Assembly (NCBI GenBank): GCA_936432065.2
Contig: OW386287.2
Coordinates: forward strand, 91,989,688-92,053,687
Length of the DNA: 64,000 nt
Reading direction: 5' to 3'
Source of the DNA: Rutpela maculata
Taxonomy: Eukaryota > Arthropoda > Insecta > Coleoptera > Cerambycidae
Shown here: piece by piece, positions 21,770 through 33,202 of the stretch
Position numbering within the stretch: position 1 is the stretch's first letter
How the letters are laid out: each line of letters starts with the position of its first letter
Notes under the pieces: model-generated
Database searches by the model: none
Told to the model about the DNA's origin: nothing
What the model saw: the letters and a program-made list of their open reading frames with translations, nothing else
Made by a program: the position numbers and the translations under genes

Positions 21770-23563
21770 ATTATTATACTCTTCGCAAAAAACGAAGAGC
21801 ATATTGCATTTTATCGGCACATTTCTAAAATAAATAAATAAATAAATAATGTCTTTATTTGCGTTTTCACAATGGCGGAGTTCAGCTCTCTAGAGCTGCT
21901 CTTATACACCACCAAAATTTTTTTTAGAAAAACTAGATAATCAAAGATTTTTTTTTTTTAATTAAGTACATAATAAGAAATTCAAGAGACTTATTTGAGA
22001 GATGCAATCTATTCACTGGTTTAATATATATTTTTTATATTTGAGGTTAAACAATGGGATAGAGAGCTTATTTATGTCAGTAGAGATAGAGTTGTAGAGA
22101 GATGCTGCCGAATAAATAAAAGATCTACGAAAGAGAGTAAGCCGATATCGGGGAATTGACAACAAATCAATAAACCTCAGATTTCTTGGATGAAGTAAAG
22201 ATCGTGGGGTTAGGAGTTTATAAAGGTAGTGAGGGGTAGAAGTGGCTAGTAACTTATGTGTAAAAGATGCTAGATTTTGTCGTCTTTGCGTCATATTTAG
22301 CCAATTTAATGTTTTTAATTTTTCACTAACGTGCTGCCTCCTTGTTAAATTAAAAATAAACCGAATACACGAATTCTGCACTTTCTGTATCCTGGTTACC
22401 GTCGTTTGATCCAGACAAGGACCGTAGACTATATCACAGTAATTAAAACAGGACAGTCCATACATTTTTTATCCCTAATCTTTTTTTCGCCGCTATCAGT
22501 TGCTTATACCTGTTCTGCGTAAGATCTTCTACCACAGAAAAACCAGTATCCTTTAGCTTTGTTTTTGTTCCAAATATTTCATTTCTTTTCCGATAAGATA
22601 GAAATTTTACTAAAATTGATCTCTGCTTATTACTTTTATTTCCAGCCCTATATGAAAACTCGATATCTTCTTTGTATAACTTTACACCCATTTTTTGTTT
22701 ACCAAATCTAACACCAGCTTATCCGTATCTTCATTACCTGCCTCATCAATACCATTAAATCTTAAATTATTTAAACGGCTGAATTGTTCAACGCTGTCTA
22801 TTTTGTTGCTAATACGGGATATTGTAAAACTGTAAATATCGCTCATAGACAAAAAAATTTCATATCATTGTGTTAGTGAACGAATTCTGAACAACTTTCA
22901 AAATGTCCGTCTGTCCATCCATCCGTCACGTTTCTTGTAAGCACGATAACTTAAGAAAGAAAAGTCCGATTGTATTGAAATTTAGAAAGTAAGTGAGTGT
23001 TAGCTAGAGGAAGATTATTGCTTTTGAAGAAAATCAGCCGGTAAATAAGAAAGTTATTAATCATTTAATTAAAAAAAAATTGTTTTCTTCATTTTTGTCG
23101 CTTATACTTAAATAGAAATCTTACGAAATCTCTATAATATATTCTTTTGTTTATACATTTTACTAATATATATTTCATAATAATATATCTAAGCGTTGAA
23201 CTATGATTCTCAAAAGATATATATTACAGACATTCAATTTTTCTACTAATGTGTGATGATCCAGTGGCTAAAGTTTTGACATGCAATCCGCGAGGTACAT
23301 TACATGTACACCCAATTATAAATAAATTCTTTTTGTTGTTGTTTTTTGTTGAACTGCAATCGAAAGATCGTGTGTTCGAATCCCAAACAGGTTGGATGTT
23401 TTTTTTCTTCAATTTTTTTTCATATATTTTTTTCACAACAAAGTTGGTATCACAAAATTTAGAATGTCCAAAATCTAATATTATTTACAAGAAAACTGCG
23501 AAGAGTATCCTATAGAATGTGTAACAATTATCTAAAAAGCTCAGTAAACTGGCGTAGAGTACC
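21770..23563 (+). repeat. Dispersed repeat family X, copy with nested LINE
   Basis: It begins with the X terminal hairpin (tatactcttcgcaaaaaacg) and is interrupted at about 21816-22858 by a LINE. It resumes with cgtttcttgtaagcacgata near 22927 and ends after gaaaactgcgaagagtatcc. It contains an A-box-like stretch near 23262 and the B-box-like gttcgaatccc at 23374-23384, the parts that look tRNA-derived. Confidence 0.7.
21816..22858 (-). pseudogene. Internally deleted LINE, ORF1 joined to ORF2 tail
   Basis: Non-LTR retrotransposon. On the minus strand the first part (22858 to 22443) is an ORF1 nucleic-acid-binding segment: IDSVEQFSRLNNLRFNGI, then after a one-base frameshift FSYRAGNKSNKQRSI, VKFLSYRKRNEIF and VVEDLTQNRYKQL. 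This is the order of L1-type ORF1 RRM domains. At about 22460 it jumps to the C-terminal part of ORF2 (DYCDIVYGPCLD, RIQKVQNSCIRFIFNL). Endonuclease and RT core are absent, so about 2-3 kb was deleted. The 3' end carries an ATTT-repeat tail (21826-21850). Confidence 0.8.
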
Positions 23564-23723
23564 TACCTACATTTTTAGCTTGTTTTTTCATATAATTTAC
23601 ACCAATTACATTAATCATAATCTGAATCATAATCGAGAACTGGTAATTCAGGATTTATTGGTTCTTCTTCAGTGTTACTTTCATCTTCCTGTTCATCCGA
23701 TATTTCAGCCGGACAAATCGATT
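23564..23723 (+). other. SAE1 intron spacer
   Basis: Short AT-rich stretch between repeats X and Y. Nothing recognised. Confidence 0.5.
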
Positions 23724-24960
23724 CATTTTCGTGGAAAAACGTTAATATTTAAATTTTTTTCTGAAAAAATGGAATTTTCCATGGCACGTATTCCAGTCTG
23801 GAATATGGAATTCTTAAATTTGTATCTCAAAATCATGATCAGCGACCAAAAAAACCTCCTAGAGAACATTTTCGTGGAAAAACGTTAATATTTAAATTTT
23901 TTCTGAAAAAATGGAATTTTCCATGGCACGTATTTCAGTCTGGAATATGGAATTGCTCAATTTGGACCTCGGATTCGTGATCAGCGAAAACCTCCTAGAG
24001 CCCATTTCTGAGGCGAAATCTCCGATTAAAGAACTTATATCTAGATACATAATGGCATGAATTTTATGATCCCGAAAGACTCCCATTCTAAGGCACTTCT
24101 TCCCATAAGTTGCTGATTGGCCCATCGGCGTATTCGCGGCCGCTCGTACACGATCGGCTTCAGTTCGATTATCATAATCTCAGTTGACAGTTCGGTCATT
24201 AATGTCAATAAATGTTTTTCGTGTTCTCCGACCAAAAACTGGTGAAAAAGTAATTTTATTTTAAGTTGTGATTTGCTTAATACCTAAATAATATTCTCTA
24301 TTCATATTTACACAGTTTAGTGACAATATATTTTGTGCAAATAAATAGTGAAGTGCTGTGTCATTTGCAGAAAGCAGTTTAGAAAAGAAGAAAATCGATC
24401 GTTCCATAGTCGTAACATGTTGAAGTTCAGTTTACAGTTATAAAGTAAATAGCAATTAAATTTTAATATCCTTTCAGTACATATTTATCTTACTGTAATA
24501 TCGTATGCCTACATCACGTTATATAAAGAGCCGGTAATGCAGGAATTGCAATAATTCATTTTAATGAAAATATTTACCATTCTACACATTTTCTACACAC
24601 ACAACGCCACTGTTGCCTATGGGATGTGATGTTCATCTATCCATTTTAATGGACATATAATGTGACTATGTTAGGAGCAAACAAGGTATATAGTGAAAAG
24701 ATAGCCTGTTATGTATCTAGATATAAGTTCTTTAATCGGAGGGCGAAATATTAATTTTATAAATTTTTTTATGACAGCTACTTTTTGGGGCACTTCAAAC
24801 CCCCCTAACTTTCTCATTTTCGGAGATAATGCAGGGGTCAATGCTGATGAATGTTCCTGGGGGTCTAGGGAACATATGAAAAAGGAATTTTTCAAATCGG
24901 TGCTGTTCCACCACTTTTCCACATTTTACAGTTTTTTCTGGCTTATTTACTGGATTATAT
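23724..24960 (-). repeat. Dispersed repeat family Y, copy D, split by a 722-bp element
   Basis: Reverse-oriented. Two modules beginning cattttcgtggaaaaacg at 23724 and 23867 are 143 bp apart. The copy breaks at 24019 and resumes at 24742 with aatattaattttataaattt. It ends at actggattat, the family terminus. The interruption is the element at 24020-24741. Confidence 0.85.
24020..24741. mobile_element. 722-bp DNA element with 32-bp TIRs and 8-bp target duplication
   Basis: Perfect inverted termini begin ctccgattaaagaacttata and extend about 32 bp. ggcgaaat flanks both ends (24012-24019, 24742-24749), and the other Y copies show a single related site. An 8-bp duplication with ~31-bp TIRs resembles P-like or hAT-like elements, but the terminal bases do not match the usual CAG/CA ends. 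The interior has a minus-strand frame (24041-24235, with PRIRRWANQQLMGRS) that I do not recognise. Confidence 0.85.
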
Positions 24961-25033
24961 GTTTACTTTAGAGTGTGTCTTTAAAATGTGCACAGATAAA
25001 AATAATGTTTTAAATTAAGAATTGTTTAATATA

Positions 25034-27172
25034 CAGTGTGTCCCAGGATAGATGTAACAAGAGGTGTAATGGACCAAAAATTTTGGAATTTTGGAATGGT
25101 ATTTGGGGATTGAGTCCTGCTTGTTGTAAAACTAAAGTATACCAAAAATGACTTGATTTGGTGTTCTACAGGGTGTTGTATAAGCAAAGTTGTAAAAATC
25201 ACCACTAATAAAGTACCTTTATTTTTCAAAATATGAAAAAATTCCACTAAGAAAAGTTATTTAGAATGCAATTTTATACCTCTATACCAAATTTCAGGAA
25301 TATAAAATAATTTTTTTGAAACTTCCCATTTTTTCAATAAATTAGTATTTTATTTTGAACCATTCAGTTAAAACTGCATAAAAATTATTTTTTGTGAATT
25401 AATATTTAAAGTTATGTAGAAGCTAAATGTAGGCTACGAGAAAAGCAGTGGATAGACATTTATCATTTATTATTGACATATCTGTCAAACGTGGTCAATA
25501 TTATCCTTAATTTCAAATTAACGAACCAAGCATAAAAAATTAAGTGAAAATGGTACTCAGTGCGTGAAAAAATTTATATTGTGCAATGCTACGGAATTGG
25601 CAGTGAAAACTCGCTAAGAGAAGTGGTAAGTCAATTAATTTAATTGGAAATTTCCAAACACTGCTTTGTCACATACTCAGGCTATGAGAATAATTAAAAA
25701 GTTTCTGGCTACTGGTAGTGTTCTTAACATGAAAAGAAAAATAAAAGCGAATGATGAAGACAATGTTGGGGCTATTATAGCTCATGCCTCTGTTATAGAA
25801 AATCCTAGGATGCCACTAAGAGAGAGATCAGCTCTTATTAATATTAGCAAGTCTGAACTCCCAAAGAATTTATAAGGCAAAGAAAATTAGGGCATATAAA
25901 GCAAATTATAAACATACGCTTGAAGAGGGAGATGACGGCCGTAGGTTGGATTTTTGTTTGACCATTGGAGAAAAAATCATGGAAGAGAGATTTTTTCATC
26001 ATTTCATAATTTTCTCAGATGAATCCACATTCACAACCAATGGTGTTGTTTCATGTCAGAATTGTCGGTTTTGGGCTTTTGAAAATCTAAATTTTAGAAT
26101 TCATTGTAGAAGACAATATTATAAAAAAGTGAATGTGTGGTGTGCTGTTTCTTATCACGTTGGAGTTATTGGACCTTATTTCATTGAGGGAAGGTTAAAC
26201 CAGCACACTTATTTACAGCTTCTTGAAAGATTTTCTGAAGAACATTTAAATATTTTAAGAGATATGCCTTTAGTTCATTTTCAACATGATGGTTGCCCTG
26301 GCCACTCCACAGAAATGGTTAATTGGTGGTTAAATTTAAATTTTGGAGAAATTGGGATTCCCAGGAATGGACCGATCAAGTGGCCGGTGAGATCCCCAGA
26401 CCTATCAATATTGGATTTCTTTTTATGGGGTCACTTCAAGCAGTTGGTTTACGCTGAACCACTTCCTAATGATGTAGCAGTATTGAAGCAGAGAATTACA
26501 AATGCCGTAAACTCCATACCGTTAGATCATATTCGAAACAGTTTTAAGGACTTCAGGCAAAGGATCGAAATGTGTGTGGATGTGGGTGGTAGCTACGTCG
26601 AATAATAAAAAAATTGTAAACATTGTTTTGTATTGGTCAATAATTAATTTGTTTGTGAATCTGTTATGGTTTTGGCATTTATTACTTGTTATAATTTTTA
26701 AACCTCATTAATCTACTGTTAGTAATCGTTTCTTGTTTTACAATTAGTTCGATTAACATTATACCTTCTTACATCTCGTATGTTCAATTTTTTATTTACC
26801 AATAGCCTACTTTTTGAGATGATTAACATTTGCTCCTACACATCTTTAAATATGAACTCAACTCTCAATTCGCAAAAAATGGGAAGTTTCAAAAAAATAA
26901 TTTTATATTCCTGAAATTTGGTATAGAGGTATGAAATTGCATTCTAAATAACTTTTCTTAGTGGAATTTTTTCATATTTTTAAAAATAAAAGTACTTTAT
27001 TAGTGGTGATTTTTACAACTTTGCTTATAAAACATCCTGTAGAACACCAAATCGTCATTTTTGGTATACTTTAGTTTTACAACAAGCAGGACTCAATCCC
27101 CAAATACCATTCCAAAATTCCAAAATTTTTGGTCCATTACACCTCTTGTTACATCTATCCTGGGAGACACTG
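25034..27172 (+). mobile_element. Mariner-like element with ~300-bp TIRs, 2.1 kb
   Basis: Both ends (cagtgtgtcccagg and the complement of cctgggagacactg) are flanked by TA (25032-25033, 27173-27174). The inverted repeats extend about 300 bp each (25034-25335; 26877-27172) with few differences, much longer than the 20-30 bp of classical mariner. The body encodes a broken IS630/Tc1/mariner-type transposase. It inserted in the SAE1 intron in the same orientation as the gene. Confidence 0.9.
25555..26605 (+). pseudogene. Mariner-type DDE transposase, frameshifted
   Basis: The enzyme would bind the element's TIRs and cut and join DNA. The N-terminal helix-turn-helix part is visible as KIYIVQCYGIG, then FPNTALSHTQAMRIIKKFLA and NPRMPLRERSALINISKS. 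A frameshift follows near 25863. The second frame continues to 26605 with the catalytic motifs FSDEST (first D), QHDGCPGH (second D) and RSPDLSILDFFLWGH (third D), the last two separated by 36 residues. The order and the RSPDL-x2-LDFFLWG signature match insect mariner-like transposases of about 350 residues. The early region (25620-25650) also looks disrupted, so the copy is probably inactive although the catalytic frame is intact. Confidence 0.85.
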
Positions 27173-27174
27173 TA

Positions 27175-28446
27175 TACATAAATAAATAAATTCTCCACAT
27201 ATAAGAAATAACTTTGCCAAGTAGATAATAAGATAGTAGAGCAGTATTGTTATGAGAAGATGATAGCAAAAAATATGCGCAGAAACGAGTTTGTGCACTC
27301 CATCATTCTAAGCCAATGAGAACGAATACGTGACACTCAATGTCGGCACCAGTGGCGGCGGTGGCCTGCAGTAGAGCGGCGGCGGTGAAATAATATTAAT
27401 AAAACAACTTTATTAGGCAATGTTTAGTACAAATTACTGTTCTTACAGTTCTCCTGAACAAAGTAACAGTTGGCAAGTTTTAATCTACTCCATTACACAG
27501 GTCCTTGACCGCGAAACTTTTATTGCAATTACACATCCCTATATCTCAGATGACGCTATGCCACTGGTAAAAATATTTGCGCATATTGGCTCCGCCCTTG
27601 TCATCTTCTCATAGTAATACTACTTTAAGAAATAATTTATTTATCAGTTTTACGACAAACGTTTTATTTCTTACCACAATAGCTATTTGTGTATTAAGAG
27701 CGTAATGTGATATATTGTCGCTCTGAGCGAGAAGTTTGACGCGCGACGCGTAGCGGAGCGCGGCTATCTCGCGAGAGCGGCAATGTCACTTTGCGCTCGA
27801 ATTCCACACAGGATTTTTTCTACAACCGGTGTTTTTATAAAAATGTTTGGCAAAAATTAATAATTATTGATAACCTCAAATTTGACAGTTCAGATTTCAA
27901 AACATGAGCATCAATTTGCACTACACATGTTTCTGTAAAAATGTTTGTTAAAATGGTATTTACTGCAAAATAAAATAAAAAATTTCACTAATTTCATCGA
28001 TTTCCATTGAATTTTCACGTAAAGGCCTTTTTATTGTACGAGAACGATCTTAAAATCACGCGCTGGTCACAAAATTGTTGACACCTGTCAAATACCCTCG
28101 ATGCTTGCTTTTATGTCTTTATTATGGTTTCCATGGTAACTAAGCGTTTACTTTGTCGCTCGGCGAGCGACAAAGTAAAGTAAAGTAAAAAAACGCTCGT
28201 TCCTAGAAAAAGTGCAACTTTGCACTTTCTTTTCGAAGCGCAAAGTTGCACTTTTCGCTCGGTTGTAGAAAAAAGTATTTGTTTTTATGTAAAGAATTTA
28301 TTTATATGCGTATATGAAACATAATATTCTCAATTCAAAACATTATATTTATCTGTATATGAAGGGCCGTCTCTGAAATAACTACCTGGAAACCGGAGTC
28401 TGATAATTAATTAATAATTATAATGAATAAAGATTGATTCTTTCAG
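27175..28446 (+). other. Last part of SAE1 intron, with short perfect palindromes
   Basis: No gene. It contains a CGG-rich stretch (27345-27385). There is also a set of GC-rich palindromes built on cgctc and gagcg (27718-27795; 28150-28260), described as a separate repeat. Confidence 0.6.
28146..28275. repeat. Cluster of perfect short palindromes
   Basis: actttgtcgctcggcgagcg and the following bases form a perfect 27-bp palindrome at about 28151-28177. Next come aagtgcaactttgc and its complement around a ttcttttcgaa loop (28210-28253). The flanking ggttgtagaaaaaagt has its complement at 27814-27830. This resembles termini of a degraded foldback element. Confidence 0.65.
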
Positions 28447-28757
28447 CCCTGATTGAATTCAGAAACAAAAAGGGACGAAATCCATCAATTTCACATAGAA
28501 CAGAAGATATAAAATCATTGAAATCCATTAAAAACGATGTATTCGATTTATATGAAGTGGATGCTTCCAAAACTAAATTAACGGATGATATTCTTAACAT
28601 TGTTTTCGGTGAAGTTGTGCCTGTTTGTGCAGTTTTAGGAGGAGTCATAGCCCAGGAAGTTATTAAAGCTGTGTCTCATAAGGAGGTACCAGTTAATAAT
28701 GTGTTTTTGTTTGATCCGATTACTTATGATGGCAAAGAAGAAACTTTAGGTGTATAA
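28447..28757 (+). CDS. SAE1: SAE1/Aos1 terminal exon
   Basis: Encodes the last 103 residues of SUMO-activating enzyme subunit 1. Acceptor tctttcag precedes 28447. The frame continues from the exon at 14389-14573. The best landmarks are VPVCAVLGGVIAQEVIKAVS, a family-wide segment that packs on the adenylation domain, and the C-terminal NNVFLFDPITYDGK, which corresponds to the NNFFFFDG-type ending of animal SAE1. The region between (IKSLKSIKNDVFDLYEVD) is a helical linker. The stop is at 28755-28757, and AATAAA follows at 28838. The 13.9 kb intron before it carries at least ten separate repeats. No stop or frameshift is seen. Confidence 0.93.
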
Positions 28758-28837
28758 GTTTATCATATCATACATATTGTAATTTCATATTTAAGTTTTG
28801 TAATACGCAGTTTTTTTAAAATTTAGTAAGTCCACTC

Positions 28838-28843
28838 AATAAA
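28838..28843 (+). promoter_or_regulatory. Polyadenylation signal of SAE1
   Basis: AATAAA 81 bp after the stop codon, followed by a T/G-rich stretch near 28860-28880, as expected at a 3' end. Confidence 0.7.
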
Positions 28844-28880
28844 TTTGGGAAATTTCTGAATGTCTTGTTTTCTTGTCATT

Positions 28881-29230
28881 TCTGTAATTAATATAATTAG
28901 TAGTAATATAAATTAATCACCAATAACAGATACAAATGGTATAGCTGGATAAGCATAGTGAAAAATGCCCCTGCGCCAAATTGGACTTTGCATACATGGC
29001 TTGTTATAGAGGGAGACGTGATTTTCAGTTTTTATTTAATTTCGCTTTTCCTGTTGCATTGAAAATTCTGAAAAAAGTCGGGGTTCATACAGCCTTAAGG
29101 TTGCACTTCACGGATTTTTTTCAGATTTTTTCCCTTAAAATTCGGCTTCCCAAAAATTTTTGAAATTCTTAATTCTTTTACGATAACACTTCATAAGCTT
29201 GTTGGCTTGTAATTTTTTCAGATTTTTTAA
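28881..29230. other. Intergenic, no gene
   Basis: AT-rich, with an unidentified 60-codon frame on the plus strand that shows no family features. Confidence 0.5.
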
Positions 29231-29544
29231 CACATTCACTGCTGGCACCGCTCCAGGGGCTTTCATCCGATTTTGATAAAAATGCCGTGACCGCCTGAGA
29301 GGCGTTCTTCTATATACCTAATACAGTGTTGCACTAAATTGTAATTAATTAAGAAAAAAAGAAAAAATGAAAAGAAAAAAAAAATGAAAAAAAAAAAATT
29401 TTTTTAGCAAAAAAAGGAAAATTTGAACTTAGTAGAGTGCCACTAGCCAATCACTAGCTAATACAAATATTAAATTAACAAATTGCAAAAGAAAATAGGT
29501 GGCACACGATCAGTCGTCACTAATGAGCTCTGGTAGTGAATGTG
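29231..29544. mobile_element. piggyBac-like MITE flanked by TTAA
   Basis: TTAA stands at 29227-29230 and 29545-29548. Inside it the ends cacattcactgctggcacc and the complement of gtagtgaatgtg form a short TIR. TTAA flanks point to piggyBac or Kolobok enzymes. The centre has A-rich homopolymers and no frame. Confidence 0.75.
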
Positions 29545-29640
29545 TTAAAGTGGTGGGCCATGGTGTAAAAAATTAAAATTCGATTTTGGTACGTTTCGGC
29601 TCAATACTGTACCTCTGAATCGGTTTTCTTGAACATATTT

Positions 29641-32600
29641 CAATTTATAACACTTTTATGATGGGTACAAACTTATTAGATATGATTCAACCAGTCGTCA
29701 CACCAGAGGTGTAGTGATTTATATTAAAGACAAATTTACTTGTAGAGTTTATAAACAAATTGTGGTAAATAAGATCTACTGGTGTCTGATAATTAAAGTA
29801 AATATTCATGGTGGAAATGTTCTGCTAGGTTCACTAGATAGGTCACCTAGCTATGATTTTAACTTGTTTTTTAATGATTTTAAAGAATATTTTCACTAGT
29901 AGCGTGTGTGAGTCGGAAAAAAACCCGAAAATTGTAAATATTTTGAGCCGGAACAAGATTACCTCCCCCCCGTTTTCGAGGATGCTGAACACGATGGCGG
30001 TGTCAGAATTTCTCTTTGGGGTTGCGCCCCCCTCAAAACGGCCAAAAACCACCCCCGAGAGGGGTAAAACGCGCTTCACTCGATTTCCCTGGAGAAAAAA
30101 ACCTTCCCCCCGTTTTCGAGGATGCTGAGCACGATGGTGGTGCTGGATATCGCATTCGACCCCGACCAACCCCTCCACCGGCCAATACTCGCCCCCGAAA
30201 GGGGTGAATTTTTTTTTTTTGTAATATCAGCGGGAAACACATTTATTTCCTTTTATGAGGATGTTAAGAATAGGAAAAATCGTACTTCTCTTCTTGGTTG
30301 CAATGCTCTTTCATTCCGGTCCAACTGAAAAATATCATCAAATACCGCAATTAGGTCTAGAAGTACGATTTTTCCTATTCTTAACATCCTCGAAAACGGA
30401 AATAAATGTGTTTCCCGCTGATATTACAAAAAAAAAATTCACCCCTTTCGGGGGCGGGTATTGGCTGGTGGAGGGGTCGAACGCGATATCCAGCACCACC
30501 ATCGTGCTCAGCATCCTCGAAAACGGGGGGAAGGTTTTTTTCTCCAGGGAAATCGAGTGAAGCGCGTTTTACCCCTCTAGGGGGTGAGTATTGGCCGGTG
30601 GAGGGGTTAGTCGGGGTCGAACGCGATATCCAGCACCACCATCGTGCTCAGCATCCTCGAAAACGGATAGAAATGCAATTTGCCTGATATTACGAAAAAA
30701 AAAATTCACCCCTTTCGGGGGCGAGTATTGGCCGGTGGAGGGGTTGGTTGGGGTGGAAGATATCCAGCACCACCATCGTGCTCAGCATCCTCGAAAACGG
30801 GGGGAAGGTTATTTTCTGCAGGGAAATCGAGTGAAGCGCGGTTTACCCCTCTCGGGGGTGGTTTTTGGCCGTTTTCAGGGGTTGCGCAACCCCAAAGAGA
30901 GCTAATTTTAAAAATTTTATCAAGCATTGGGGTTGAACAACTTGTCCAAGAATCTACAAGAATCACTGATACTAGTGAAACATTGATCGACTGCATATTG
31001 ACTAATAGAGAAAATATTTCACATAAAGTGCATTCAATCCCAAAAATAACTGATCATTGTATAATTTCAGCATCTCAGAAAATCCAATATATTTATTATC
31101 ACAAAATAGTAAAAATGTACAGAGATTTAGTAACTTAATTTACTAAATGAAGAATTAATCTTATGTTAATGGGATTTAAATACGATAAATGTTAATTCAA
31201 TCTTTGGTGAAATAGTAAGTATTATTTGTCAATTGGTTAATAATATTTCACCCATAAAATATTTTACAAGTAACAGAAATCAAGTACCATATGGTATGAC
31301 AATGAAGTTGCAGTTGCTAGTCGTAATGGGGATATGGCATATAAGTCTTTCAAAAATTCTCTTGTTAATGAAGAGAAAAACATTAATAGGGAAAGATATA
31401 AAATTTGCAGAAATGCAGTTGTTAATTTATTAAAAAAGAAGAAAAGTGAATATTTTGAAAATACCATTGACCACTGTTCAGATTCCAAAAAAATGTGGAA
31501 TACCCTAAAAAAAATTGATTGATCAAATGTACGTCATTTGATTTACCTAATGAACTTTGTTTTTAATATACAACACAGAAATATTGTAGCTAAATTAGAT
31601 ATTGAGAAAGCTGAACTGTTTAACTCATGCTTTGTAGATAGCATAACTGAAATAAAAGTGGGCATACCTTTTGTAAATGATTGGACACTTGAATCTTCCA
31701 CAAATTGACCATAGAATGAATAACTGTCATACTTTAACATTAAGTGAGTTAAGAATGATCATTGGTGATCTGGATAATAAATGTAGTTCAGACATAATAA
31801 ATAATAAAATTATAAAATCCACATTCCCAGTCATTGGTCATGTAATATTGAATTTGATAAATACTTCGCTTGTTACCGGTGTTTTCCAGACGAACTTAAA
31901 CTAAGTACTATTGTACCAATTCCTAAAATTTGTAATAACAACGAAGCCATAAATTTCAGACCAATTAATACGTTACCTCCACTGGAAAAGATATTAGAAA
32001 TTGTGGCTTACAATCAGATCTTCAGTTATGTTGAAAGTAATAAAATTCTTATGGATTACCAATCCGGCTTTCGTGTTAAACACTCATGCGAAACAGCACT
32101 TCAGTTAACACTCAGTAAATGGAAATTAATGGCTGATGATAATAAATACATTGTGGCCGTATTTTTGGATTTTAGAAGAGCCTTCGAAACAATTGATATT
32201 GATCTACTGCTAAAAAAACTTAAATATTATGGTATTACAGAAACAGTATACTCATAGTTTCAAAGCTATCTTCTAAATAGATGTCAAAGAACTAAAATAA
32301 ACGATGTTTTTTCTGAGGAAGTACCTGTACTCCCTGGAGTCCCACAGGGCAACGTGTTGGGACCACTTCTGTTTATGTTATATATCAATGATATTAATTA
32401 TATTGAAGACTGAATTTTTAAATGTATTTGCTGACGACACACTAATTGCTGCAAGTGATCACTGTTTGGAAAATGCAATGGCTAAAATCAACTGTACAAT
32501 TGAAAAAATTTCGCAATTTCTTAATGTAAATAAGCTTAAACTGAATGTAAATAAAACAAAGGCCATAATAATTACCACAAATTATAAATACAATCAAATT

Positions 32601-32690
32601 AACAAAAATACTATAAATGTCCAAATTAATAATGAGAAAATAGTTTTAGTTGAAGATATAAGTATCTAGGTTTTATAGAAGATATATAAT
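29641..32690 (+). pseudogene. LINE ORF2 (endonuclease and RT), broken by foldback E3
   Basis: Jockey/CR1-type non-LTR element. The first piece (29695-29896) is the endonuclease: RGVVIYIKDKFTCRVY and NVLLGSLDRSPSYDFNLFF. After E3 it resumes at about 30904 with ILKILSSIGVEQLVQ, the endonuclease motif TLIDCILTN and ITDHCIIS. The usual GDFN segment between the two pieces is missing, so sequence was lost at the insertion. RT pieces follow with several frameshifts: SGFRVKHSCETALQ, motif A FLDFRRAFETID, PQGNVLGPLLFMLY and motif C FADDT (about 32424). It stops at KYLGF (32668-32682), where the next element begins. The C-terminus reappears at 36084-36620. Confidence 0.85.
29904..30903. mobile_element. 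Foldback element E3 with ~140-bp modules
   Basis: GC-rich inverted repeat. The left arm starts at about 29904 and its inner end is ggaaaaatcgtacttct (30293). A loop of about 64 bp follows, then the right arm to ggttgcgcaaccccaaagag. The landmark cgttttcgaggatgctga recurs at 29971 and 30111, then as a relative at 30250, i.e. every 139-140 bp. In the right arm the complement recurs at about 30389, 30516, 30656 and 30790. The right arm has one extra module. Overlapping open frames on both strands here are by-products of the repeat. Confidence 0.82.
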
Positions 32691-33202
32691 ATGCTAAGTT
32701 TAAAAAAACATTTTTCTACTCCCTTATGTAAAGAGTATGAGCGGGTAGCAATGTAAAAAGTGCCCCCGCACCTACCGAACTAAAATGATTTCTATAAGAT
32801 GTCTCGTATGCTGGCTATCTCGTGTACAAAGTTTTAAGCTCGCGGTCTCTGCATGAGGTGGAAAAAAAAAATAATTTACCCCTTAATGTTTTATTTTTTT
32901 CTCACCTCCTATTTGTAATTTGGCACAAATAATATTAGTATTACGATAGTTTATTTTAAAAAATATTACTCTTCTACGATGATTTTATGCATTAAAAAAA
33001 AATTAATACATTTTTTCAATGGCCTGAAGGGTTGACTACCCTGTTTGACACTATTACCATATTTTGGTATAATATGTATTTAAACCATAACTAACATATA
33101 ACAGTTACAGTCTTATTAATGCGGTGGAACAGGATAAAAATAAACAAAAATTATCTGAACTTGCAATATTACGAGTATATTATTTAATATTTATAATAAT
33201 AA

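Noticed and set aside
30016..30996. Overlapping proline-rich frames as genes
   Set aside because: They are products of the GC-rich foldback E3, appear on both strands and repeat the same words.
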